Source: CAMLOF01 sp041913045 (GTDB lineage Bacteria > Pseudomonadota > Gammaproteobacteria > Burkholderiales > Burkholderiaceae_C). From it: 64,000 nucleotides of DNA. Location: the NCBI GenBank assembly GCA_041913045.1, contig JAYSGB010000006.1, positions 87,045 to 151,044 on the forward strand, read 5' to 3'. Each line of letters opens with the position of its first letter. Within the stretch, counting starts at the first letter, position 1. Positions 8,025-16,236 of the stretch are shown here, piece by piece. Both the position numbers and the translations under genes were made by a program. The notes under the pieces are model-generated. The model did no database searches. It saw only the letters and a list, made by a program, of their open reading frames with translations, and was not told the origin of the DNA.

Positions 8025-9440
8025 ATGGCCAAGACCGTCGCAGACGTGATGAATTTGGTGAAGGACAACGACGTCAAGTTCGTCGATTTCCGCTTCACCG
8101 ACACCCGTGGCAAGTGGCAGCACATTACCATTCCCGTGTCGCAGTTCGACGAGAACAAGTTCGACGAAGGCCAGGCATTCGACGGCTCTTCCATCGCCGG
8201 CTGGAAAGGCATTGAAGCCTCAGATATGCTGTTGATGCCCGATGCCAACACCGCGTTCGTTGACCCGTTCATCGAAGAAACCACCATGGTGCTGGTCTGC
8301 GACGTGATCGAGCCGACCGACGGCAAGGCCTACGAGCGCGATCCGCGCTCCATCGCCAAGCGCGCTGAGACCTACTTGAAGGCCACCGGCCTGGGCGACG
8401 TGGCTTTCTTCGGCCCGGAACCCGAATTCTTCCTGTTCGACGAAGTGCGCTGGAGCAACGAGCCCGGCCATAGCTTCTACCAGATCGACGAGTACGAAGC
8501 TCCCTGGAACAGCGGTGCCAAGCTCGAAGGCGGCAACCGTGGTCACCGTCCCCGTACCAAGGGTGGTTACTTCCCCGTGGCGCCGGTGGACAGCACCATC
8601 GACATGCGCAACGAGATGGTCCAGATTCTGGAAGCCGTGGGCGTGCCTGTGGAAGTGCACCACCACGAAGTGGCTGGCGCCGGTCAGTGTGAAATCGGTA
8701 CCAAGTTCTCGACCCTGGTCGAGCGTGCCGACTGGACCCTGCTGCAAAAGTACGTGATTCAGAACGTGGCAAACGCCTACGGCAAGACCGCCACCTTCAT
8801 GCCCAAGCCCTACCATGGCGACAACGGTTCCGGCATGCACGTGCACCAGTCCGTGTGGAAAGACGGCAAGAACCTGTTCGCTGGCGACGGCTATGCTGGC
8901 CTGAGCGATTTCGCCCTGTACTACATCGGCGGCATCATCAAGCACGCCCGTGCCCTGAACGCCATCACCAACCCCGGCACCAACAGCTACAAGCGCCTGG
9001 TTCCGCACTTCGAAGCTCCGGTGAAGCTGGCTTACTCTGCCAAGAACCGTTCCGCTTCCATCCGCATTCCTAACGTGGCTTCCGACAAGGCTCGCCGCGT
9101 GGAAGCCCGCTTCCCGGATCCCCTTTGCAACCCCTACCTGGGCTTCGCAGCTCTGTTGATGGCCGGTCTGGACGGTGTGGAGAACAAGATCCACCCGGGC
9201 GAGGCTGCCACCAAGGACCTGTACCACCTGCCCCCGGAAGAGGACAAGCTGGTGCCCACCGTGTGCCACAGCCTGGACCAGGCCCTGGAGCACCTGGACA
9301 AGGATCGCGCATTCCTGACCAAGGGTGGTGTGTTCACCGACGCCTGGATCGACGCCTACATCGATCTGAAGATGCAGGAAGTGACCCGTGCCCGCGTGGA
9401 AGTCTCCCCGGTCGAGTACGACATGTACTACAGCCTCTGA
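8025..9440 (+). CDS. glnA: glutamine synthetase type I
   Basis: The cytoplasmic dodecamer makes glutamine from glutamate, ammonia and ATP. The 471-residue length is standard. Visible motifs include DPRSIAKRAE, FGPEPEFFLFD, the ATP-binding KPYHGDNGSGMHVHQS and NRSASIRIP. The adenylylation tyrosine is Y400 in LYHLPPEE, so GlnE-type covalent control is expected. The start is the ATG at 8025, with AGGAG at 8013-8017; an upstream in-frame ATG at 7965 overlaps the sigma-54 promoter and can be discounted. A strong terminator follows. Confidence 0.98.
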   Translation: MAKTVADVMNLVKDNDVKFVDFRFTDTRGKWQHITIPVSQFDENKFDEGQAFDGSSIAGWKGIEASDMLLMPDANTAFVDPFIEETTMVLVCDVIEPTDGKAYERDPRSIAKRAETYLKATGLGDVAFFGPEPEFFLFDEVRWSNEPGHSFYQIDEYEAPWNSGAKLEGGNRGHRPRTKGGYFPVAPVDSTIDMRNEMVQILEAVGVPVEVHHHEVAGAGQCEIGTKFSTLVERADWTLLQKYVIQNVANAYGKTATFMPKPYHGDNGSGMHVHQSVWKDGKNLFAGDGYAGLSDFALYYIGGIIKHARALNAITNPGTNSYKRLVPHFEAPVKLAYSAKNRSASIRIPNVASDKARRVEARFPDPLCNPYLGFAALLMAGLDGVENKIHPGEAATKDLYHLPPEEDKLVPTVCHSLDQALEHLDKDRAFLTKGGVFTDAWIDAYIDLKMQEVTRARVEVSPVEYDMYYSL

Positions 9441-9461
9441 TCTGAGCGCTGATAGCACTGG

Positions 9462-9490
9462 AAAGGGACGGTTTTCACCGTCCCTTTTTC
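9462..9490 (+). terminator. rho-independent terminator of glnA
   Basis: A 10-bp stem (AAAGGGACGG paired with CCGTCCCTTT) with a six-base loop is followed by a T run. It begins 22 nt after the glnA stop, so glnA is probably transcribed mainly as a single gene. Confidence 0.88.
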
Positions 9491-9568
9491 GTCTTGGGGA
9501 GGCGTGGCACTTTTCAGCGATACTGGGTGTCTGACACGTAGGGGGTGGCCAGAGCCCCGGAGCAAAAG

Positions 9569-10099
9569 ATGTTGATTTTCTGCAAGAACCGGCAAGCCAG
9601 CGCAGTGCTGTTGAGCCTTTGCATGGGGCTGGCGGCACTGCCTGCCCTGGCGCAGGGCCAGATTTACCGTTGTGGCAACGAATACACGAACAACCCTGGA
9701 GACGCCAAGGCGCGAGGGTGCCGCTTGGTTGAGGGCGGCAACCTGACGATTGTGGAAGGTGCGCGACCTGCGCCCGCTGCGCCAGCCGCCAACGGCTCTG
9801 CCGCGGCGCCACGCGCCCGTGGAGTGGGTGAGCGGGTGGGGGCTGCAGAGCAGCGGGCACGCGACAGCGATGCCCGCGCCATACTTGAAGCCGAGTTGCG
9901 CAAGGCTGAAGCCCGCGTGGTGGAACTGCGCGCCGAATACAACAACGGCGAGCCGGTCAAGACGCCAGCCGAAGTGCGCAACCCCAAGCTCTACCAGGAC
10001 CGCCTGGCCGACATCAAGGCCACGCTGGAGCGGGCCGAAGCTGACGTGGCGGGCATCAAGCGTGAGCTGGCCCGTGCAGAAGGCAGTACGGGCCGTTGA
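9569..10099 (+). CDS. exported DUF4124 domain protein
   Basis: The 176-residue protein has a signal peptide (about residues 1-22, cleavage after LPALA-QG) and a short DUF4124 domain (IYRCGNEYTNNPGDAKARGC) with two cysteines, then an Ala/Pro linker and a charged C-terminal coiled coil (about 90-170). It is probably periplasmic and its function is unknown. The ATG at 9569 is preferred because it puts the signal peptide at the N-terminus. It lies between the glnA terminator and glnL and overlaps the glnL TTG start by 4 nt, so it may belong to the glnLG unit. Confidence 0.82.
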   Translation: MLIFCKNRQASAVLLSLCMGLAALPALAQGQIYRCGNEYTNNPGDAKARGCRLVEGGNLTIVEGARPAPAAPAANGSAAAPRARGVGERVGAAEQRARDSDARAILEAELRKAEARVVELRAEYNNGEPVKTPAEVRNPKLYQDRLADIKATLERAEADVAGIKRELARAEGSTGR

Positions 10100-11190
10100 G
10101 CCTTGCCGTGATGATTGGACGCCGCAAGACGCCTACTCCCGAGCAGCGCTTTCACGCGCTGGACATGCTGGCGACCTTGACCGCCGTGGTCGACGGACGA
10201 GGGGCGATTCTTTTCGCCAATTCGGCGCTGGAAGATGCCGTGGGTCTGTCGCGCCGCAGCATTGCTGGCGTGCCCATGACCGACTGGTTCACCGAGCCGG
10301 AACTGTTGCAGAACGCATTGGCAGGCGCCGGAGGCAATGAATACGCGGTGATCCGCTACGACACGCGGCTCAAGCGCCTGAACCACGACCCCTTGCCCGT
10401 GCACCTGGTGCTTGCGCAGACCGACGTGCCCGGCGAGCTGGTGGTGGAGTTGCTGCCGCTGGAGCAGCAGGCCCGCCAGGAGCGCGAGGAGCGCCTGATC
10501 GACCAGGCCCAGGCCAACAAGGAATTGATCCGCAACCTGGCACACGAGATCAAGAACCCGCTGGGGGGTATCCGTGGGGCAGCGCAACTGTTGCAGATGG
10601 AACTGGATTCGCGTGAGCTCATTGAGTACACGCAGGTGATCATCCACGAGGCGGACCGCCTGCAGTCGCTAGTGGACCGGCTGCTGGCGCCGCACCGGCG
10701 CGCGCAGGTGGTGGGCGATGTGAACATCCACGAGGTATGCGAGCGCGTGCGCGCGCTCATCGTGGCGGAGTTCCCCAAGGGGTTGAGGGTGGTGCGTGAC
10801 TACGACACGTCGATCCCCGAGTTCCGTGGCGACCGCGAGCAGCTCATTCAGGCGGTGCTGAACATTGCGCACAACGCGGCGCACGCCTTGCGCGAACGCA
10901 TTGAACAGGGTGATGCGCAGATCGTCTTTCGCACGCGCGTGGCCCGGCAGGTGACTTTCGGCAAACAACGCTACCGGTTGGCATTGGAATTGCATGTCAT
11001 CGACAACGGGCCCGGCGTGCCCGAAGAAATCAAGGACCGCATCTTCTACCCACTGGTGTCGGGCAGGGACGGCGGCTCCGGTCTGGGGCTGACGTTGGCT
11101 CAAACCTTCGTGCAACAGCACCATGGCCTGATTGAATGCGACAGCGAGCCGGGCCGCACAGACTTCAAGATACTGATCCCTCTGCCTTGA
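10096..11190 (+). CDS. glnL: nitrogen-control sensor histidine kinase NtrB
   Basis: NtrB (GlnL) phosphorylates or dephosphorylates NtrC according to PII signalling. The 364-residue protein has an N-terminal PAS domain (about 15-120), the phospho-acceptor H-box LIRNLAHEIKNPLGGIRGA, an N-box (EQLIQAVLNIAHNAAHAL) and the G boxes DNGPGVP and GGSGLGLTLAQ. There is no membrane segment. The start used here is TTG at 10096, overlapping the preceding stop, with GAAGG 12 nt upstream; the ATG at 10111 is an alternative. The response-regulator gene follows 85 nt downstream. Confidence 0.95.
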   Translation: MSLAVMIGRRKTPTPEQRFHALDMLATLTAVVDGRGAILFANSALEDAVGLSRRSIAGVPMTDWFTEPELLQNALAGAGGNEYAVIRYDTRLKRLNHDPLPVHLVLAQTDVPGELVVELLPLEQQARQEREERLIDQAQANKELIRNLAHEIKNPLGGIRGAAQLLQMELDSRELIEYTQVIIHEADRLQSLVDRLLAPHRRAQVVGDVNIHEVCERVRALIVAEFPKGLRVVRDYDTSIPEFRGDREQLIQAVLNIAHNAAHALRERIEQGDAQIVFRTRVARQVTFGKQRYRLALELHVIDNGPGVPEEIKDRIFYPLVSGRDGGSGLGLTLAQTFVQQHHGLIECDSEPGRTDFKILIPLP

Positions 11191-11275
11191 AGCCGGTGCA
11201 GCCGAAAGTGCCCGGGGTGACGTGACAGACAAAACAAGTGCAGGGGGGTCGATGACAGACACAGGAAGCGCGCGC

Positions 11276-12763
11276 ATGAAACCCATCTGGATCGTGGACG
11301 ATGACCAATCCATCCGGTTCGTTCTCGAAAAGGCCTTGCTGAGGGAGAACTTGCCGACGCGCAGCTTCACCAACCCGCGCGAGGTGATTGACGCGCTGGA
11401 TGACGCGGACGACGAGGGCCCGCAGGTGCTGGTGAGCGACATCCGCATGCCGGGTGGCTCCGGCCTGGAGTTGCTGGAGAAGGTGAAGAAGCGCCTGCCC
11501 GGCCTGCCCGTCATCATCATGACGGCGTTTTCCGATCTGGACAGCGCGGTGTCGGCCTTCCAGGGGGGGGCTTTTGAATACCTGCCGAAGCCGTTTGACC
11601 TGCCCAAGGCGGTGGAGCTGATACGCCGCGCGGTAGAGGAAAGCCAGCGCGAAGAGGTGCTGGAAGAGCGTTTGACGGTGACGCCCGAGATGCTCGGACA
11701 GGCCCCGGCCATGCAGGACGTGTTCCGTGCCATTGGTCGCTTGAGCCAGAGCAACGTGACGGTGTTGATCACGGGCGAATCGGGGTCCGGCAAGGAGTTG
11801 GTGGCGCGTGCGCTGCACAAGCATTCGCCGCGAGCCAATGGGCCGTTCGTTGCCATCAACACGGCAGCCATTCCCAAAGACTTGCTGGAGAGTGAGCTGT
11901 TCGGGCACGAGCGCGGCGCCTTCACCGGTGCACAGACGATGCGGCGCGGCCGCTTTGAGCAGGCCGAGGGCGGTACGCTGTTTCTGGATGAGATTGGCGA
12001 CATGCCCTTCGACCTGCAGACGCGCCTGCTGCGCGTGTTGAGCGATGGGCATTTTTACCGCGTGGGTGGGCACAGTGCTGTGAAGGCAAACGTGCGGGTG
12101 ATTGCGGCCACGCACCAGAACCTGGAGCAGCGCGTGAAGGAAGGTGGGTTCCGCGAGGACTTGTTCCACCGCCTGAACGTGATCCGCCTGCGTTTGCCTG
12201 CACTGCGCGAACGCAAGGAGGACGTGCCCATGCTGACGCGGCATTTCCTGCAGCAAAGCGCCAAGCAGCTGGATGTGGAGCCGAAGCGGATTTCTGACGC
12301 GGCGGTGCAGGTGCTTTGCGCCTTTGAATTTCCCGGCAACGTGCGGCAGTTGGAGAACATCTGCCATTGGCTGACGGTGATGGCGCCTGCACAGTTGATT
12401 GATGTGAAGGACTTGCCGCCGGAGGTGCTGGGCCCGTCGCAGGTTGCGGCTGGGGCTGCACCTCAGTCATTGCCGTCGCCGGCCGCGCCCGCTGTTCAGG
12501 CTGCACCCGTTGCATTCGCGGCGGCACAGCCCCCGGCACAGGGCACGGTGAGCGACTGGGAGCAGGGCCTTCAGGCCGAGGCGCTGGCCTTGTTGTCCGA
12601 TGGCCGCCAGGACGTATGGGACGTGCTGACCCGCCGTTTCGAGACGCGCCTGATCCAGACGGCGCTGGCGTGCACGCGCGGGCGGCGCATCGAGGCGGCG
12701 CAGAAGCTGGGGATCGGCCGCAACACGATCACGCGCAAGATCCAGGAACTGCATCTGGAGTGA
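11276..12763 (+). CDS. glnG: nitrogen-regulation response regulator NtrC
   Basis: This 495-residue sigma-54 activator has a receiver domain with phospho-acceptor D55 (VLVSDIRMPG), an AAA+ domain with Walker A GESGSGKE, the sigma-54 contact motif GAFTGA and Walker B LFLDEIGD, an Ala/Pro linker, and a C-terminal Fis-type helix-turn-helix (AAQKLGIGRNTITRKI). The ATG at 11276 has AGGAAG 7 nt upstream and begins directly at the receiver domain; in-frame starts at 11222 (GTG) and 11252 would add 8-18 residues. It should act on the glnA enhancer upstream. Confidence 0.95.
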   Translation: MKPIWIVDDDQSIRFVLEKALLRENLPTRSFTNPREVIDALDDADDEGPQVLVSDIRMPGGSGLELLEKVKKRLPGLPVIIMTAFSDLDSAVSAFQGGAFEYLPKPFDLPKAVELIRRAVEESQREEVLEERLTVTPEMLGQAPAMQDVFRAIGRLSQSNVTVLITGESGSGKELVARALHKHSPRANGPFVAINTAAIPKDLLESELFGHERGAFTGAQTMRRGRFEQAEGGTLFLDEIGDMPFDLQTRLLRVLSDGHFYRVGGHSAVKANVRVIAATHQNLEQRVKEGGFREDLFHRLNVIRLRLPALRERKEDVPMLTRHFLQQSAKQLDVEPKRISDAAVQVLCAFEFPGNVRQLENICHWLTVMAPAQLIDVKDLPPEVLGPSQVAAGAAPQSLPSPAAPAVQAAPVAFAAAQPPAQGTVSDWEQGLQAEALALLSDGRQDVWDVLTRRFETRLIQTALACTRGRRIEAAQKLGIGRNTITRKIQELHLE

Positions 12764-12769
12764 AGGCGC

Positions 12770-12789
12770 CGGGGGAGCATGAGCCCCCG
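12770..12789. terminator. hairpin between convergent glnG and xth, weak terminator
   Basis: CGGGGG and CCCCCG pair around an 8-base loop in the 46-bp gap between two convergent genes. There is no T tract on either strand, so intrinsic termination is doubtful. Confidence 0.3.
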
Positions 12790-12809
12790 ACGCTTCGCAG
12801 CCCTGGGTT

Positions 12810-13586
12810 TCAGTCCAGCGTCAGGACCACGGGGGCGTGGTCGCTGGGCTGTTTGTTCTTGCGCGGGACGCGGTCGATGGTGCAAGCGGTGGCGCGGGCC
12901 TTGAGTGCGTTGCTGACAAGGATGTGGTCGATGCGCATGCCGCGGTTCTTCTGGAAGCCGAGCATGCGGTAGTCCCACCAGCTGTAGCTTTTGGGCGCTT
13001 GCTCGAACAGGCGGTGCGCGTCGTGCAGGCCCAGGGCGATGAGCGCCTGCAGGTGCGTGCGCTCTTCGGTGGTGCAGTGAATGGTTTCGCGCAGGCCGTC
13101 AGGGTCCCAGACGTCGGCATCGTCGAAAGTGATGTTGTAGTCGCCCATGAGCGCGAGGCTGGGGTGGCTCTGAAGCTCACCCTGAACCCACGCCCTGAGG
13201 GCATCCAGCCAGCGCATCTTGTACTCGAACTTGTTGGAGCCCGGCGCCTGGCCGTTGGGGAAGTAGGCGCCGATGACGCGGACCGCGCTACCGCCTTCGC
13301 CGTAGGTGGCGGCGATGACGCGGGACTGATCGTCCGGGAAGCCGGGAATGTTTTTCACCACGTCCTGCGGTGGCTGGCGCGAGATCAGGGCGACGCCGTT
13401 GTAGGTCTTCTGGCCGAACCATGCGGCGTGGTAGCCCGCCAGTTCAAAGGCGTCGGCGGGGAATTTGTCGTCGGTGAGCTTGAGCTCCTGCAGGGCGAGC
13501 ACGTCAACGGGGTTGGCGGCGAGCCAGTCGAGCACCTGGGGCAGGCGCACGCCCAGGGAGTTGACGTTCCAGGTGGCGAGTTTCAT
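12810..13586 (-). CDS. xth: exodeoxyribonuclease III
   Basis: This Mg-dependent AP endonuclease and 3'-5' exonuclease acts in base-excision repair. The 258-residue protein begins MKLATWNVNSLGVRLPQVLDWL and has the catalytic segments LALQELKLTDDKFP, LMGDYNITFDDADVWD and the C-terminal SDHAPV. It is full length for the ExoIII/AP-endonuclease family. It is monocistronic by position, with a 116-bp gap upstream to the diguanylate cyclase stop in which I see no further gene. Confidence 0.95.
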   Translation of the reverse strand: MKLATWNVNSLGVRLPQVLDWLAANPVDVLALQELKLTDDKFPADAFELAGYHAAWFGQKTYNGVALISRQPPQDVVKNIPGFPDDQSRVIAATYGEGGSAVRVIGAYFPNGQAPGSNKFEYKMRWLDALRAWVQGELQSHPSLALMGDYNITFDDADVWDPDGLRETIHCTTEERTHLQALIALGLHDAHRLFEQAPKSYSWWDYRMLGFQKNRGMRIDHILVSNALKARATACTIDRVPRKNKQPSDHAPVVLTLD

Positions 13587-13702
13587 GAGGGCTGTTTTTC
13601 CGGTTCAATGGCTTGGAGGAAACAGCGTGGATTCTCCCACTCATCCCGGCGGAGGATGGTGTGGGGCGTTCATGGACGCTTCAAGTTGGCTGGCCTTTCA
13701 GC

Positions 13703-14839
13703 TCAAGAACCATCCGACTGGCCACTGTTCGACGGCGCTTCGACCACGCGGTTGCGTCCGGTCTGCTTGGCCTGGTAGAGCGCAGCGTCGGCGACGTGGA
13801 TCAGGTCTGGAACGGTGCGCCCGTGTTTTGGAAAGGACGCGACGCCAATGGACAGCGTGACGCGCAGTTCCTTGTCTTCGAACGCGATGGGCATGGTTTG
13901 CAGCAGGGACCGGTATTCCTCGGCGCGCACCAGGGCCGTGTGCGCAGTCATGTTGGGCAGCAGCGCAACATACTCTTCACCGCCGTAGCGGCAGACCACG
14001 TCTGAACTTCGGGCACGGCGGGCAAGCAGTTGGGCCACTTGGCGCAGCACTTCGTCGCCAGCGGGGTGGCCGTGCTCGTCGTTGATGCGTTTGAAGTGGT
14101 CGATGTCCATGACCAGCAGACTCAACGGCTGGCTTTCACGTTGGCAGCGTGTCAGCTCGCGCGCCATGGTGGCGTCGAGGTAGCGACGGTTGAAGAGACC
14201 TGTCAGAGGGTCGCGGTTGGCTTGCTCCTGCAGTTGCTGCTGGAGGATGTGGTTGTCGTCGAGCTGGCGCTGCAAGGCGCGTTCCTTTTGCCGCAGGGCC
14301 TCGCGCGCTGCACGCAGCTTAAGCCCGCGTTGGCGGGCACCATCAGCCACCATCAGCATATAAATGCCCAGAGAGACCATGCCCAGGGCTGTGGTGAGGG
14401 CACCGGTGTCGGGGTTGAAGCGCATGCCGCCTTGCATGGCGGCGACCGCCCCGGCGCCCAGCACCATGGACAGGAAGGTCAGCAGGGCACCGCGCGGGCC
14501 TCGGTACGCAGTGATGCTCACGAGTGCCCCGGTGGTCATGACAAAGCTGATCCACAACGGAAAGCCGAGCCATGCGAGCCAGCCGCCCATGAAAACCGGG
14601 TCCCATTGCAGCGCGCGTATTTCGTTGCGCATGGGGTCCGTTGAGCGAAGTGAGAAGACATACAGGGCGTGCGGGTACAGCAGCAGGTGCGTGACCAGCA
14701 GCGCCCAGATCAGCCAGTGGTGCGTGTCCCCTTGCAGGTGCGAGGCGATCATCAGGAACGCTGCGGCGAAGCTGCCCGCGCGAACCCGCCGGTTCATGTG
14801 GACGATCCAGTGAGAGGGGCGCTTCTCCTGGGCGTCCAT
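13703..14839 (-). CDS. MASE2-domain diguanylate cyclase
   Basis: The 378-residue protein has an N-terminal membrane part with about five helices resembling MASE2 (residues 15-175), a short coiled coil (LRAAREALRQKERALQRQL) and a GGDEF domain (about 215-370). The active-site motif is GGEEY, an active-type variant, and the inhibitory I-site RSSD sits five residues before it, so product inhibition by c-di-GMP is expected. The ATG at 14839 is 8 nt after the folA stop; the longer open frame to 14923 would overlap folA. Confidence 0.9.
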   Translation of the reverse strand: MDAQEKRPSHWIVHMNRRVRAGSFAAAFLMIASHLQGDTHHWLIWALLVTHLLLYPHALYVFSLRSTDPMRNEIRALQWDPVFMGGWLAWLGFPLWISFVMTTGALVSITAYRGPRGALLTFLSMVLGAGAVAAMQGGMRFNPDTGALTTALGMVSLGIYMLMVADGARQRGLKLRAAREALRQKERALQRQLDDNHILQQQLQEQANRDPLTGLFNRRYLDATMARELTRCQRESQPLSLLVMDIDHFKRINDEHGHPAGDEVLRQVAQLLARRARSSDVVCRYGGEEYVALLPNMTAHTALVRAEEYRSLLQTMPIAFEDKELRVTLSIGVASFPKHGRTVPDLIHVADAALYQAKQTGRNRVVEAPSNSGQSDGS

Positions 14840-14847
14840 GGTTCGGC

Positions 14848-15339
14848 TCAGCGTTCGTATATGACGAAGGCGAAGGGCAGGCCGCTGGCGGCAATGTGCT
14901 CTTCGCGCGAGGTTTCTCGCCAACCGGTGCCCAGTTCGGGGGCGTAGGCGTCGCCTTCAAAAGCCTGGGCGATTTCGGTGACGACCACCCGCCTGGCCAG
15001 CGGCAGGGCCTGGGCGTAGATTTGCGCACCACCGATCACCCATACCTCCTGCGGTGCTTGTCCAAGGGCACTGCAGTGCGACAGGGCGGCCTCCAGGCTG
15101 GGCAGCACGACTGCACCTTCGGCGGCGAAGCCTTGGCGCGACAACACGATGTTGAGCCGACCGGGCAGCGGCCGAAAGCGCGGGGGCAGGGATTCCCAGG
15201 TGCGCCTGCCCATGATGACCGGGCAGCCTTGGGTGTGGCGCTTGAAGTGGGCCAGGTCCTCTGGCAGATGCCAAGGCAGGGTGTTGTCGCGCCCGATCAC
15301 GCCGTTGGCGGCGCGCGCGAATATCAGATTGAGACGCAT
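14848..15339 (-). CDS. folA: dihydrofolate reductase
   Basis: The enzyme reduces dihydrofolate to tetrahydrofolate with NADPH. The 163-residue protein begins MRLNLIFARAANGVIGRDNTLPWHLPEDLAHFK, containing the substrate-binding acidic residue in LPEDL, then IMGRRTWESLP and the NADPH loop VWVIGGAQIYAQAL. The frame is open upstream to 15705 within hpaI on the same strand, but the ATG at 15339 matches the family start. Another folate-pathway gene, folE, is elsewhere in the window. Confidence 0.96.
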   Translation of the reverse strand: MRLNLIFARAANGVIGRDNTLPWHLPEDLAHFKRHTQGCPVIMGRRTWESLPPRFRPLPGRLNIVLSRQGFAAEGAVVLPSLEAALSHCSALGQAPQEVWVIGGAQIYAQALPLARRVVVTEIAQAFEGDAYAPELGTGWRETSREEHIAASGLPFAFVIYER

Positions 15340-15379
15340 GGCCTGCGAGCATAGCAGGCCTGCTTTCGGGCAGGACGCG

Positions 15380-16222
15380 TCAGTACCCCTGGGCGCCGCT
15401 CGTTGACGATGTGGGAGCCGTGCGGTAGCGCCGCAGCAGTTCGGTGGCGCTGGACTTGAGCAGCATGGTGTCGATGCCCACCGCCACGAACAGCGCCCCG
15501 GCATCCAGCCATCTGCGGGCCTGCGCTTCATTGGTTGCCAGAATGCCCGGCGCCTTGCCCGCGCGCAGGATGCGGGCGATGCCGTCCTGGATGGCGGCTT
15601 GGACATCAGGGTGGCCGGGGTTGCCGGTGTGGCCCATGCTGGCGCTGAGGTCGGCCGGGCCGATGAACACGCCGTCCACACCGGGCGTGGCGGCGATGGC
15701 GTCAAGGTTGCGCATGGCTTGCGCTGTTTCGGCCTGCAACAGAACGCAGACCTGGGCGTTGGCTTCTTTCACGTAATTGGGGTAGGCCTGCCAGCGCGAT
15801 GAGCGTGCCAAGGCGCTGCCCATGCCGCGCACGCCATCTGGCGGGTACTTGGCGGCGGCCACCACCTGGGCGGCCTGCTCGGGCGTGTCCACCATGGGCA
15901 CGAGCAGCGTCTGCACGCCAATGTCCAGGTACTGTTTGATGAGCGTGGTGCCTACGTCACCCGTGCCGATGGGCACGCGCGCCACGGCGTGGGACGGGGC
16001 CTGGCCGGGCGGCAGCGCGGTGCTGGCGCTGGCCACGGCCTGCAACTGGCCCAGCGTGCTGCGCACATCGTTGGGAGCATGTTCACCGTCGATGAGCAGC
16101 CAGTCGTAGCCGACGCCTGCCAGGAGTTCGGCGCAGTAGCTGTCGGCCAGACCCAGCCACAGGCCGATCTGGGGTTGCTTGGCGCGTAGCGCGTCGCGGA
16201 AGGTATTGGTGGGGACTTGCAT
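15380..16222 (-). CDS. hpaI: 4-hydroxy-2-oxoheptane-1,7-dioate aldolase
   Basis: This class II pyruvate aldolase performs the last step of homoprotocatechuate breakdown, giving pyruvate and succinic semialdehyde. In the 280-residue HpcH/HpaI barrel the catalytic His is in LLIDGEHAPND and metal ligands are the Glu in LLQAETAQAM and the Asp in GVFIGPADLSASMG. It ends the hpa operon. In most hpa clusters hpaI follows hpaH directly; here two extra genes separate them. The gap to the upstream gene is 14 nt. Confidence 0.93.
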   Translation of the reverse strand: MQVPTNTFRDALRAKQPQIGLWLGLADSYCAELLAGVGYDWLLIDGEHAPNDVRSTLGQLQAVASASTALPPGQAPSHAVARVPIGTGDVGTTLIKQYLDIGVQTLLVPMVDTPEQAAQVVAAAKYPPDGVRGMGSALARSSRWQAYPNYVKEANAQVCVLLQAETAQAMRNLDAIAATPGVDGVFIGPADLSASMGHTGNPGHPDVQAAIQDGIARILRAGKAPGILATNEAQARRWLDAGALFVAVGIDTMLLKSSATELLRRYRTAPTSSTSGAQGY

Positions 16223-16236
16223 GGTTGGTTGGAAGT

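Noticed and set aside
9505..9522. Second sigma-54-like promoter (TGGCAC followed by AGCG) before the DUF4124 gene
   Set aside because: The GG and GC are 9 nt apart rather than the required 10, and the -12 half is poor.
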